The notes below the pieces were generated by a model. That model was not told the origin of the DNA, did not search any database, and saw nothing but the letters and a program-made list of their open reading frames with translations. Positions 15,335 to 23,405 of a stretch of 64,000 nucleotides of DNA are shown one piece after another (positions within the stretch are counted from its first letter, which is position 1; each line of letters opens with the position of its first letter). The translations under genes were made by a program, and so were the position numbers. The stretch is from CALESS01 sp041741455 (GTDB lineage: Bacteria; Chloroflexota; Anaerolineae; Anaerolineales; Anaerolineaceae). Location: NCBI GenBank assembly GCA_041741455.1, contig JBGSJZ010000110.1, positions 1 through 64,000 of the forward strand, given 5' to 3'.

Positions 15335-15712
15335 ATGCGACATGGTGTTGCTGGTTATCGATTAGGAAGAACGAAAGACCAACGGATCGGTCTGCGACGC
15401 ACGTTGATTGGTCAATTGTTTACGCACGAGAAGATTACAACCACCCGTGCCAAAGCCCTGGCCATCCGCAGCGAAGCGGAAAAGTTGATCACGCTGGCGC
15501 GTAATAGCAGCGAAGGCACCCCCGAACAGAAGGTGAATGCCCGCCGTATGGCTGCTGCCAAGCTGAACAATCCAGTCATCGTCAAGAAATTATTTGATGA
15601 TATTGCCCCACGCTTTGCCACCCGCAAAGGCGGCTATACGCGTGTGCTTCATCTGGGACCCCGCCTCGGCGACGCAGCGGAAATGGTTCTGTTGGAGCTT
15701 GTTGAAGAGTAA
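15335..15712 (+). CDS. rplQ: 50S ribosomal protein L17
   Basis: The product is 125 residues, an L17 (bL17) with RHGVAGYRLGRTKDQRIGLRRTLIGQLF, the ITTTRAKALAIRSEAEKLITLAR segment and the GGYTRVLHLGPRLGDAAEMVLLELV ending. It lies at the tunnel exit. It follows rpoA and precedes truA by 23 bases. Confidence 0.96.
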   Translation: MRHGVAGYRLGRTKDQRIGLRRTLIGQLFTHEKITTTRAKALAIRSEAEKLITLARNSSEGTPEQKVNARRMAAAKLNNPVIVKKLFDDIAPRFATRKGGYTRVLHLGPRLGDAAEMVLLELVEE

Positions 15713-15735
15713 ACCATCCGGGTAACCGGGTTGGA

Positions 15736-16521
15736 ATGGCACGTTACCAGTTGATACTTGCCTACGATGGCACGGAGCTAGAGGGCTTCCAGCGCCAAGG
15801 CAGCAAACGCACCGTTCAGGGTGAGGTGGAGAAAGCTCTCCACCACCTGGGTTGGAGCGGAAATTCGCTGCTGGCTGCCGGGAGAACTGACAGTGGTGTG
15901 CATGCCAGTGGCCAGGTGATTGCCTTTGACCTGGACTGGAACCACCCACCGGAAGAACTCGGCCGTGCCTTGAACGCCGCTCTACCTGCAGATTTGGCAG
16001 TGAAAGCAGTGCGTTTGGCTCGAGAGGATTTTCACCCCCGTTATGATGCCCTCTCTCGAACCTACCGCTACCGCATCATTGGCCAACCAGAGCGAGACCC
16101 GCTCAGTGAGCGCTACGCCTGGCGGATTTGGCCCGCACTAGATTACGGGCTGCTTCAGGCGGCTGCCCGGGAGTTGATCGGCACGCACGATTTTGCCGCT
16201 TTCGGTTCGCCCATGCGACCCGGTGGCAGCACCATCCGCACCGTGCTTGAGGCTTCCTGGGAGCAGCACGCCGGGTATCTGCAGTTTGAGATTACGGCCA
16301 ACGCATTTCTGTACCGCATGGTACGCCGAGTGGTGTTCGTGCAGGTGCAGGTTGGGCTTGGCCGGTTGGACCTGGCAAAGTTCACCTTAGGGGTGCAGGC
16401 GGCTCAACCGCAGACCCCTGGCCTGGCACCACCCAATGGGTTGAGCCTGGTGCGGGTGGAGTATGGCGATAAGGCAAATCGCGAATCAAGTGAGGCCGTT
16501 GGCGAAGGCTGCGGCCAGTAA
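15736..16521 (+). CDS. truA: tRNA pseudouridine synthase A
   Basis: The product is 261 residues and converts uridines 38-40 in tRNA anticodon arms to pseudouridine. The catalytic aspartate lies in the AGRTDSGVHASGQV motif near residues 49-62. The LILAYDGTELEGFQRQ opening, YRYRIIG strand and the FLYRMVRRVV motif are typical. The order rplQ-truA-rplM-rpsI is widely conserved. No good ribosome binding site precedes ATG 15736, so translation may depend on coupling. Confidence 0.93.
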   Translation: MARYQLILAYDGTELEGFQRQGSKRTVQGEVEKALHHLGWSGNSLLAAGRTDSGVHASGQVIAFDLDWNHPPEELGRALNAALPADLAVKAVRLAREDFHPRYDALSRTYRYRIIGQPERDPLSERYAWRIWPALDYGLLQAAARELIGTHDFAAFGSPMRPGGSTIRTVLEASWEQHAGYLQFEITANAFLYRMVRRVVFVQVQVGLGRLDLAKFTLGVQAAQPQTPGLAPPNGLSLVRVEYGDKANRESSEAVGEGCGQ

Positions 16522-16542
16522 TCATGGAATTGGAGAGTGACT

Positions 16543-16968
16543 GTGGACAAAACATTCGTCCCTAAGGGTCAACAAGAATTGAATTGGGTTCTGGTGGATG
16601 CCAGCGAAGCGCCGATTGGCCGCCTGGCTACCCAGATCGCGGCAGTTCTGCTTGGCAAGAACAAGCCTACTTATACCCCCGGCTTTGAAACGGGTGATTT
16701 TGTTGTGGTGATCAATGCGAGCCGGTTGAAAGTTACGGTGAAGCGCCAGGAAACGAAGTTCTATCATCATCACTCCGGCTATCCGGGTGGGTTGAAGACT
16801 GTTTCGCTGCGCGATCAATTGATCTACAATCCCGACCGTGTCATCCGCGCAGCCGTGTGGGGAATGCTGCCGCACAATAAGTACGGCCGCAAACTAATCA
16901 AGAAGTTGAAGGTATATGGCGGAAGCGAACACCCGCATGCTGCCCAGAACCCGAAACCGCTTGCGTAA
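16543..16968 (+). CDS. rplM: 50S ribosomal protein L13
   Basis: From GTG 16543 the product is 141 residues of L13 (uL13), with KTFVPKGQQELNWVLVDA, the RLATQIAAVLLGKNKPTYTPG segment, YHHHSGYPGG and the AVWGMLPHNKYGRKLIKKLKVYGG signature. GTG 16543 was preferred to GTG 16537 because TGGAGA (16531-16536) is then six bases upstream and the N-terminus matches the family. rpsI follows after 16 bases. Confidence 0.95.
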   Translation: MDKTFVPKGQQELNWVLVDASEAPIGRLATQIAAVLLGKNKPTYTPGFETGDFVVVINASRLKVTVKRQETKFYHHHSGYPGGLKTVSLRDQLIYNPDRVIRAAVWGMLPHNKYGRKLIKKLKVYGGSEHPHAAQNPKPLA

Positions 16969-16984
16969 AAGGAGCTGAGGTATT

Positions 16985-17380
16985 ATGTCTGTTCAGTATT
17001 ACGAAGGTATCGGCCGGCGCAAAGAAAGCACCGCGCGTGTACGTTTGATGAGCGGCTCGGGCGGCTTCATTGTCAATGACAAGCCGATTGAAGATTACTT
17101 CACCCGTCTTGGTGACAAGGAAGCTATTCTGGGACCCCTGGCAGCAGTCGGGATGGATCGCTCAACCTTTGATGTAACCGTCAAAGTGCAGGGTGGTGGT
17201 GTGACCGGTCAGACCGATGCTGTGCAGCTTGGTCTGGCGCGTGCGCTGGTCAAGTTGAATAGCGAGTTGACTTCCCCACTGCGCAAGGGTGGCTACATGA
17301 CCCGCGACGCACGTGTCAAGGAACGCAAGAAACCCGGTCTCAAGCGCGCCCGCAAGGCCCCAACCTACACCAAACGGTAG
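16985..17380 (+). CDS. rpsI: 30S ribosomal protein S9
   Basis: The product is 131 residues, an S9 (uS9) with YYEGIGRRKESTARVRL, the VQGGGVTGQTDAVQLGLARAL segment and the basic tail GLKRARKAPTYTKR whose final residues touch the P-site tRNA anticodon loop. It closes the ribosomal-protein block and is followed by a stable hairpin. Confidence 0.96.
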   Translation: MSVQYYEGIGRRKESTARVRLMSGSGGFIVNDKPIEDYFTRLGDKEAILGPLAAVGMDRSTFDVTVKVQGGGVTGQTDAVQLGLARALVKLNSELTSPLRKGGYMTRDARVKERKKPGLKRARKAPTYTKR

Positions 17381-17433
17381 AAGTTCGGAATCGGGTATCC
17401 TTATTTACCCGGCGTTTGAATTGGAGCAATCAA

Positions 17434-17470
17434 ACCCCTTCTCTCTCCGCGCGGGAGAGAAGGGGTATTT
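17434..17470 (+). terminator. Terminator-like hairpin after rpsI
   Basis: Arms 17434-17445 (ACCCCTTCTCTC) and 17455-17466 (GAGAGAAGGGGT) pair perfectly over 12 bp. Only a short ATTT follows, so termination would be weak or factor assisted. mazG starts 22 bases later. Confidence 0.6.
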
Positions 17471-17487
17471 AACTTGACAGGAACCCG

Positions 17488-18612
17488 ATGAATCATCAGC
17501 AGATTGCAGCAATCTTGAACCTGTGGGATGCGGATGGCATGCAGCAGATCAGCCTGGTACCGGCGCTGCGCTTGAAAAAAGCGCACTGCCCCTGTTTTCC
17601 CACCTCTTCCAGCGCCTTGATCCACAGCCTGATCCCGGATCTGGCCAGGGATGCGAAGGCAGCTCTGCTGGCCGTTTACCCGGCAGAACACCCGTTGGAG
17701 CTTGCAACCCTGGCTGAGGACGCTCCAGCGGTACGCCAAAAGCTGGTGTTGGGTGAGCTGGATACGCTCATGATGGTTCAGCTGGGCTGCGAAGCAGCTC
17801 TCTTTGTGCCCGCCCTGGGATTAGACACCTCGTTTGAGTCATTCCAGGAGATCATCGGTCATTTGCGAGCGCCGGACGGCTGCCCGTGGGATCGCGAACA
17901 GACTCACCAGACCCTGCGCATGCATCTGCTGGGAGAATCCTATGAGACCCTGGCCGCCATGGATGCCAACGATCCTCAACACATGGCAGAAGAATTCGGG
18001 GATTTATTGCTGCAAATTGTGCTGAACGCCCAGATTGCCAGCGAGACTGGCGATTTTAATATGGCAACTGTGTTGCAAGGGATCCATCGAAAAATTGTCC
18101 GGCGCCACCCGCACGTGTTTGGCGAAGTGATTGTGGATGGGGTGGGGGATGTGCTCACCAACTGGGAGGCGATCAAAGCTGAAGAACGGAAAGAGGATCA
18201 GGAAGCCAATGGGGAAGAAGCTCCCAAAGGGCTGCTGGATGGCGTGCCGGAGGTCTTTCCATCCCTGGCCCAATCCCAGGAGATCCAGGATCGAGCCGCC
18301 CGGGTGGGTTTTGACTGGCATGAAATCGCCCCGGTCATCGGCAAGGTGCTGGAAGAGTTGGACGAAGTGCAGAAAGCTGAAACCCCGGAAGAACAGGAAG
18401 CCGAACTGGGTGATTTGCTGTTTTCAGTGGTCAATCTATCCCGCTGGCTGAAGATCGATGCTGAATCGGCGCTGCGCTCGGCTAATCAACGTTTCCGCCG
18501 GCGGTTTGCCTACGTGGAGGGCAAAGCGCGCGAGACGGGCCATGCCATGAGCACAATGTCCCTGGAAGAAATGGATCATTTCTGGGATCAGGCCAAGCAA
18601 TTGGGATTGTGA
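17488..18612 (+). CDS. mazG: MazG nucleotide pyrophosphohydrolase with residual methylase domain
   Basis: The product is 374 residues. From about residue 116 it has two tandem MazG domains, with HLRAPDGCPWDREQTH, EEFGDLLLQ and later ELGDLLFSVVN holding the acidic metal ligands, so it should hydrolyse NTPs to NMP and pyrophosphate and clean damaged nucleotides. Residues 1-112 resemble the C-terminal half of the tetrapyrrole (SAM-dependent) methylase domain that is fused to MazG in YabN-type proteins; the SAM-binding N-terminal half is missing and no matching sequence lies upstream. The methylase part is therefore expected to be inactive. ATG 17488 follows an AGGAAC site and the rpsI hairpin. 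Confidence 0.88.
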   Translation: MNHQQIAAILNLWDADGMQQISLVPALRLKKAHCPCFPTSSSALIHSLIPDLARDAKAALLAVYPAEHPLELATLAEDAPAVRQKLVLGELDTLMMVQLGCEAALFVPALGLDTSFESFQEIIGHLRAPDGCPWDREQTHQTLRMHLLGESYETLAAMDANDPQHMAEEFGDLLLQIVLNAQIASETGDFNMATVLQGIHRKIVRRHPHVFGEVIVDGVGDVLTNWEAIKAEERKEDQEANGEEAPKGLLDGVPEVFPSLAQSQEIQDRAARVGFDWHEIAPVIGKVLEELDEVQKAETPEEQEAELGDLLFSVVNLSRWLKIDAESALRSANQRFRRRFAYVEGKARETGHAMSTMSLEEMDHFWDQAKQLGL

Positions 18613-18667
18613 TTCTGACTTGTACGGATATTGTACAGGAACCCGAATTACCGAATCGGAAAGTACT

Positions 18668-18702
18668 GCGGATGAGGCTGACCAAACTCATCCGCTTTTT
18701 TT
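18668..18702. terminator. Intrinsic terminator between convergent genes
   Basis: GCGGATGAG (18668-18676) pairs with CTCATCCGC (18687-18695) and is followed by seven Ts (18696-18702). This is a strong intrinsic terminator for mazG on the plus strand. The T-run overlaps the stop codon of the convergent M20 gene, for which the hairpin may also mark the 3' end. Confidence 0.88.
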
Positions 18703-19837
18703 ATTGGCAGAAGACTTTGATTGTTTCCAGATAAATTTCCGCACAGGCCTGAACGCTGGCCAGGTCGACCCATTCTTCAACGGCATGTGCCCCTGCTCCC
18801 AATGGCCCAAACAACAGGCTGGGGATGCCGGCGCCCCATAGCGTGGCAGCATCCGTCCAGTAGGAGACTCCGCTGCCCTGCAGTTCGTGCCCCAACACCT
18901 GGCTGGCAGCTTGTTGCAACACTGGCAAGATGGCGGCATCGGATGGGGTCTCCATGGGTGACTGGGAATCTCCCTGGCGGACGACAGCCTTGAATGTGGG
19001 GTCTTGGTCGGATAATTCTGAGAGAATGGTCTCAACTTCAGCCTGCACCGTCTGCGGGGTTTCTCCGGGTATGGTGCGGCGCTCCAGGGTCAAACGGCAC
19101 TCTGCAGGGTAGGTGGAAGGCTCCTGGCCACCCTTGATGAATGAAGCATGTAACGAACCGCTGCCCAGCAAGGGGTGGCTGGGGTGGGCGCGCAAGTGAA
19201 GGTCCAGCGCTTCCAGGGCTGTCAGTACCTTGCCCATCTTGAGAATGGCATCCACCCCGAGGTGTGGCCGGGAACCGTGGGCAGCGATACCGATGGTTTC
19301 AATCTCCAGGAAAACAAAGCCGCGATGCGCCACCACCAGCTGCAACTCGGTGGGTTCGGCGATGATGGCAGCATCTGCCTGGTAGTAACGGGCAATCTCG
19401 CGTGTGCCCTGACCGGTCAGCTCTTCATCAATAACCGCGGTGAATATGACATCCCCCGCCAGATTTAATCTGGCCGCTTCTGCCATGGCCAGCATGCAGG
19501 CAACCAGGCCACCTTTCATATCATATGAACCGCGGCCGTAGAGACGTCCATCCCGTATGACAGGCTTGTGTGGAGACTGCATCCCATTAATGCCGACTGT
19601 ATCCATGTGACCATTGAGCATCAGGGACTTTCCACCGCCGCTGCCGCGCACAATCCCGACCACGTTTGGCCGGCCGGGGATGGATTCGTGGAGATGAACT
19701 TCGATCCCGGCTTTTTTCAACCAGCCGGTGATGTATTGGGCAATTTCAGCTTCGCCTACTGCGCCGGGGTCAATCCCCGGGTTGGTGGAATCAATGGCGA
19801 CCAAATCAAACAGTAATTGTTCCAGTTCACTTAGCAT
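18701..19837 (-). CDS. M20-family metallohydrolase (ArgE/DapE-like)
   Basis: The product is 378 residues from ATG 19837. It has the dinuclear zinc motifs of the M20 family: NGHMDTV (His and the bridging region), YGRGSYDMKGG, DEELTGQGT with the general-base glutamate, AEPTEL, and a late histidine in GAGAHAVEEWV. A dimerisation domain with HGSRPHLGVDA sits in the middle. Family members release acyl groups from amino acids or peptides (acetylornithine or succinyl-diaminopimelate deacylase, carboxypeptidase G2), but the substrate cannot be told from sequence and there are no arginine or lysine genes nearby. An upstream TTG would add six residues. Confidence 0.85.
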   Translation of the reverse strand: MLSELEQLLFDLVAIDSTNPGIDPGAVGEAEIAQYITGWLKKAGIEVHLHESIPGRPNVVGIVRGSGGGKSLMLNGHMDTVGINGMQSPHKPVIRDGRLYGRGSYDMKGGLVACMLAMAEAARLNLAGDVIFTAVIDEELTGQGTREIARYYQADAAIIAEPTELQLVVAHRGFVFLEIETIGIAAHGSRPHLGVDAILKMGKVLTALEALDLHLRAHPSHPLLGSGSLHASFIKGGQEPSTYPAECRLTLERRTIPGETPQTVQAEVETILSELSDQDPTFKAVVRQGDSQSPMETPSDAAILPVLQQAASQVLGHELQGSGVSYWTDAATLWGAGIPSLLFGPLGAGAHAVEEWVDLASVQACAEIYLETIKVFCQ

Positions 19838-19861
19838 AGATGAATGACTTCCCAATAACAG

Positions 19862-19883
19862 GGGCGACCCCTGAAGGTCGCCC
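19862..19883 (-). terminator. Hairpin downstream of the lipoprotein gene
   Basis: GGGCGACC (19862-19869) and GGTCGCCC (19876-19883) form an 8-bp stem with a 6-base loop. On the minus strand it lies 46 bases after the lipoprotein gene and before the M20 gene. The T-rich tail is weak (CTGTTATT). Confidence 0.55.
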
Positions 19884-19929
19884 GAAAATTAGATATGAAA
19901 ACTTCGACAGTCATCACATCCCGCATGGA

Positions 19930-20352
19930 TTAACGCAATTCAGCGCCATCAAACCACAGGCCGGTCACTTTGTGCGGTTCTTCGGTCGTTACCACGATCC
20001 GGATGAAGACGCCCTTCTTGGAATTTTCGCATTGCAAGGTGTACATGGCATACGGATAGCTATCCGCCACACCGGTTTGGGTCAATTCGTGGGTGGTGCA
20101 GGCGCCAACTCTTTCGTCAAGAAACTTCAGCAGATCTTGGAAGCCGGTCTCCGGCATGCCGGTCAGCATGGCTTCGTCGAAATCCTTGGAAAAGGTGGCA
20201 TAATCGCGCGCGAGGATGCCTGCAATTAAATTGTCCGCCAGCGGATTGGCATAGGTGGCAATGTCGTTGCCGGCTTCATCCTTGGCAGAGCCGGCGCTGC
20301 AGCCGGCCAGAACTAAAGCCAGGGTGAGCAGTAGAACAAGTAGTCGTTTCAT
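19930..20352 (-). CDS. Small lipoprotein of unknown function
   Basis: The product is 140 residues with a lipoprotein signal peptide: a positively charged start (MKRLL), a leucine-rich stretch and a lipobox LAGC with the cysteine at about residue 18. The mature part of about 120 residues is soluble and globular, with mixed charge, and looks like the small DUF3887-type fold, though that is only a resemblance. It follows the tryptophanase-like gene by 12 bases on the same strand and may be co-transcribed with it. Its role is unknown. Confidence 0.75.
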   Translation of the reverse strand: MKRLLVLLLTLALVLAGCSAGSAKDEAGNDIATYANPLADNLIAGILARDYATFSKDFDEAMLTGMPETGFQDLLKFLDERVGACTTHELTQTGVADSYPYAMYTLQCENSKKGVFIRIVVTTEEPHKVTGLWFDGAELR

Positions 20353-20364
20353 TAAGTTTTCTCC

Positions 20365-21741
20365 TTAAAGGGATTCAAACCGGGCGGTGAAATGGCGCAT
20401 CAGCGGGGGAGCGTATGTCAAACGGTAACCCCGCAATTGCTCCGTGTGCCCGGCCAGCAGCTTGAGCGTGGCAATCACGTAGTCCATGTGAGCCTGGGTG
20501 TAGACCCGCCGCGGGATGGCCAGCCGGACCAGCTCCAACTGGGGGTAAATCATCTCGCCGCTGTCCGGATCCGGATAGGCGAACATCACTGAGCCGATTT
20601 CGACGGAGCGGATGCCGCCTTCCAGGTAGAGCGCGGCTGCCAGCGCCTGGCCGGGAAACTTGGCATGCGGAATGTGGGGCAGCAGGCGACCGGCGTCCAG
20701 GTAGATGGCGTGCCCGCCCGGCGGCTCGATGATCGGAATACCAGCCAGGCGCAAGGAATCGCCCAGGTAAGCCGTCTGACCCAGGCGATAGGCCAGGTAG
20801 GATTCATCCAGGCCTTCCCACAGGCCGGTAGCCAGGGCATCCAGGTCACGGCCGGCCAGACCGCCGTAGGTGGGGAAACCCTCGCGCAGGATCAGTTCGT
20901 TGCAGATCTTCTGGTAAAGCTCGTCCGAACGCACCGCCAGGAAGCCGCCGATGTTGACCATGCCGTCTTTCTTGGCGCTCATCCAGGCGCCATCCGCCAG
21001 GGCGAAGATCTCGCGGGCGATCTCCAGGGTGGAGCTATGCGCATAGCCTGGTTCGCGCAGCTTGATGAAGTAGGAGTTTTCAGCGTAACGGCAGCAATCG
21101 ATGTAGAAGGGGATGCCAAATTCGTGGTAGGTAGCCGAAACCTGGCGGATATTCTCCAGCGAAACGGGTTGTCCGCCGCCGGCGTTGTTGGTGATGGTGA
21201 TGGCCCCGAAGGGGATGTTCTGGGCGCCGGTTTTCTGGATGAAAGCCCGCAATTTGGCGATATCCATGTTGCCCTTGAAGGGGTGTTGGTTGGTCGGATC
21301 GAAGGCTTCATCGATGACCAGGTTGACGGGATGACCGCCGCGTGCCCGGATGTTGCCCTCGGTGGTGTCAAAGTGCATATTGGACGGGATCGACATGCCC
21401 GGCTTGACCAGCAGGGCTGCCAGGATGTTTTCCGCCGCCCGACCCTGGTGGGTGGGCACAAAATGCTCGAACCCGAAAATCTGCTGCATGGCTTCCTGCA
21501 GACGGAAGAACGACCGTGCCCCGGCGTAGGATTCATCGCCGCGCATGATGGCTGCCCATTGCTCCTGGCTCATGGCGCCGGTGCCGGAATCGGTCAGCAG
21601 GTCGATGAACACCTCTTCCGCGCGCAAGGCAAACAGGTTATGACCGGCACGCTGCATGGCAGCCTGGCGGGCAGCCGGATCCATTAATTGGATGGGTTCA
21701 ACGGTTTTGATGCGGAACGGCTCGACGGGATAATTTGGCAT
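20365..21741 (-). CDS. tnaA: Tryptophanase-like beta-eliminating lyase
   Basis: The product is 458 residues, the full length of the tryptophanase/tyrosine phenol-lyase family, which uses pyridoxal phosphate to split tryptophan or tyrosine. It has PAEPFRIK-like start, FIDLLTDSGTGAMS, PTHQGR, the cofactor-binding aspartate and arginine in DCCRYAEN, and the Schiff-base lysine in MSAKKDGM (residue 257 or 258). Specificity positions favour tryptophanase: the segment reads VEIGS, where tyrosine phenol-lyase has an arginine (MERGI), and the end reads RHFTARF, where tyrosine phenol-lyase has RFFTARF. LLPHIP also matches tryptophanase. The product would be indole, pyruvate and ammonia. No convincing TnaC leader peptide was found. 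Confidence 0.82.
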   Translation of the reverse strand: MPNYPVEPFRIKTVEPIQLMDPAARQAAMQRAGHNLFALRAEEVFIDLLTDSGTGAMSQEQWAAIMRGDESYAGARSFFRLQEAMQQIFGFEHFVPTHQGRAAENILAALLVKPGMSIPSNMHFDTTEGNIRARGGHPVNLVIDEAFDPTNQHPFKGNMDIAKLRAFIQKTGAQNIPFGAITITNNAGGGQPVSLENIRQVSATYHEFGIPFYIDCCRYAENSYFIKLREPGYAHSSTLEIAREIFALADGAWMSAKKDGMVNIGGFLAVRSDELYQKICNELILREGFPTYGGLAGRDLDALATGLWEGLDESYLAYRLGQTAYLGDSLRLAGIPIIEPPGGHAIYLDAGRLLPHIPHAKFPGQALAAALYLEGGIRSVEIGSVMFAYPDPDSGEMIYPQLELVRLAIPRRVYTQAHMDYVIATLKLLAGHTEQLRGYRLTYAPPLMRHFTARFESL

Positions 21742-21868
21742 GGACGTCCTCTCGGAAGGTGTGGAAAATGAGATGGAATGGGTTTCATCACAAGTTTAAC
21801 ACCAATTCGAAAGGAGGGGCATGGATTATTGTCATCTTCGGGGGGTGATAAAGGTGGGTGAGAATGAT

Positions 21869-21889
21869 CAATAATGATAATTATTGCTA
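21869..21889. promoter_or_regulatory. Fur-family-like inverted repeat
   Basis: CAATAAT (21869-21875) and ATTATTG (21880-21886) form an inverted repeat. The stretch from 21875, TGATAATTATTGCTA, matches 11 of 14 defined positions of the 7-1-7 Fur-type consensus TGATAATnATTATCA. It lies between the divergent tryptophanase-like gene and the gene at 22019, 23 bases before a -35 box, where a regulator could act on either. The region is AT rich, so chance is possible. Confidence 0.35.
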
Positions 21890-21911
21890 TCGCGAAACAT
21901 TCATTTGCCGG

Positions 21912-21939
21912 TTGACAAATAATAAATAAAACTTATAAT
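21912..21939 (+). promoter_or_regulatory. Consensus promoter of the 22019 gene
   Basis: TTGACA (21912-21917) and TATAAT (21934-21939) are both perfect with a 16-base spacer, in a very AT-rich stretch. The predicted start lies near 21946, giving a leader of about 70 bases that ends with a GAGGAGGAGAA ribosome binding site before ATG 22019. Confidence 0.82.
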
Positions 21940-22018
21940 ATATTCAAGAAAACAAAATAATCAATAAATAAATACAAATAATATATATGTTGTATAGACA
22001 ATAACACGAGGAGGAGAA

Positions 22019-23203
22019 ATGCAACCGTTGGAATTTGAGTATGATGGCAAGTCCTTGATTATTATTCGCAGTCATGCAGATTTACACATCCAGGGCTGGG
22101 AGAAAAACCAGGTGCTGGTGTTGCCCTCGGACATGCATAGCGCCAGGGTGGATCAGCAACCCGAAGAGATGCGCATCGTGCTGACGGCGGATGCCGAGAT
22201 TGACCTGCCGGCTGGCGCTCGGATCGCCCTGGATCGGGTTAGTGGGGATGTTTGGGTACGAGGTTTGACCGGATCGATTGAAATCAATAAGGTCAACGGT
22301 GATTTAAATCTACAGGATATCGGTACAGCTCAGGTGGGATGGGTGGATGGCGAACTGCGGGCGCAGAATATTAATGGCCCGCTGATGATGCATAAAGTGG
22401 CCGGGGATGTGGTTTTGATAGATTGCCATGGACCCATCAACGTGGATGCCGCTAGCGGTGATCTGCAAGTGATGGATGCGGCTGGCCCTATCTCGGCAAA
22501 AGTGGGTGGAGATGGCCGGGTCAGCTTGCTGGCTGGCGGGCATCCAGTGAATCTTCGCTGCGGTGGCGATGTAGCCTTGCATATCACCAGCCTGCAGGAT
22601 GCGGTGGTGTCCTTCTCCAGCGGTGGACGCGATATCCACATTGAAATGGCCGGACACGAGGATGAGATCGATCAGCATAATTTTGCGCAAACCTTTGGCA
22701 ATGGCAGCGTCCCGATCCGCCTGGAAGCGGGTGGAGATATCCTGCTGACAGACTCACCCTGGGATGGGGATGACCTGGAAGCTTTGTTTACTGAAACAGA
22801 TGAGGAATGGGACGAATGGATGCAGGACCGGGAAGAGCGCTTGGAGCAAATTGACCGCCGGGCGGAAGACTTGGTACGCCGGGTCAGTGAGCGCACCCAG
22901 GAGGCCACCCGCCGGGCGGAAGAACGCATGGCTTTGGCTATGCAGCGCCTGGAAGAGCGCCGCCGCCGTTTGGGTGAGCGTTTCAGCGGACCATTACCAC
23001 CGATGCCGCCCACTCCACCCATACCACCTATGCGTCCGGTTGCTCCCAAGCCACCGGTTGGAACTGCGCCATCTTCAGAGCCAAAAGTCAGCAAGGTGAG
23101 CGCTGAAGAGCGGATGCTGATATTAAAAATGCTCTCTGAAGGACGGATCTCGGCAGATGAGGCCAATAATTTGCTGGAAGCCCTGGAAAAAGGTGCGGGA
23201 TAA
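22019..23203 (+). CDS. DUF4097-like repeat protein with SHOCT-like tail
   Basis: The product is 394 residues without signal peptide or membrane helix. Residues 1 to about 245 form repeating short beta strands rich in G, D and V (IDLPAGARIALDRVSGDVWVRG and similar), as in DUF4097/adhesin-like beta-solenoid proteins. Residues about 258-325 are a highly charged, arginine/glutamate-rich coiled coil. A proline-rich linker (PLPPMPPTPPIPPM) follows, and the end has a SHOCT-like helix pair, EERMLILKMLSEGRISADEANNLLEAL. Related architecture occurs in YvlB/LiaX envelope-stress proteins of Firmicutes, so a role in membrane stress sensing is an inference. The next gene starts with a similar SHOCT-like motif. 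Confidence 0.7.
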   Translation: MQPLEFEYDGKSLIIIRSHADLHIQGWEKNQVLVLPSDMHSARVDQQPEEMRIVLTADAEIDLPAGARIALDRVSGDVWVRGLTGSIEINKVNGDLNLQDIGTAQVGWVDGELRAQNINGPLMMHKVAGDVVLIDCHGPINVDAASGDLQVMDAAGPISAKVGGDGRVSLLAGGHPVNLRCGGDVALHITSLQDAVVSFSSGGRDIHIEMAGHEDEIDQHNFAQTFGNGSVPIRLEAGGDILLTDSPWDGDDLEALFTETDEEWDEWMQDREERLEQIDRRAEDLVRRVSERTQEATRRAEERMALAMQRLEERRRRLGERFSGPLPPMPPTPPIPPMRPVAPKPPVGTAPSSEPKVSKVSAEERMLILKMLSEGRISADEANNLLEALEKGAG

Positions 23204-23306
23204 TACTTCAGAAAATCAATAATTCCCATGTCAGTCAATTGGGTGAAGAGAATCCATGTCTAGTTGTGTTCATGGTTCCTGCTTGTTTGGTATACAATAA
23301 AATTGC

Positions 23307-23327
23307 TGGTCGGGATGTTGCCGACCA
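23307..23327 (+). promoter_or_regulatory. Leader hairpin before the 23406 gene
   Basis: In the 202-base gap, TGGTCGG (23307-23313) pairs with CCGACCA (23321-23327) with a 7-base loop. It lies just after a possible -10 box (TACAAT, 23293-23298) that has no clear -35. The function is unknown; the ribosome binding site CGGGAGGA is 65 bases further on. Confidence 0.35.
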
Positions 23328-23405
23328 CATAAAAAAGAAATTTTTACAACTACCGGCCAGGTTTGAATTACAAAATATCAAAAAATTTTCGGGAGGACGC
23401 CAGCG

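Noticed and set aside
21789..21815. Possible TnaC-like leader peptide (MPLLSNWC, minus strand) before the tryptophanase-like gene
   Set aside because: Only eight codons, no ribosome binding site, and it lacks the spacing and proline end of known TnaC peptides.
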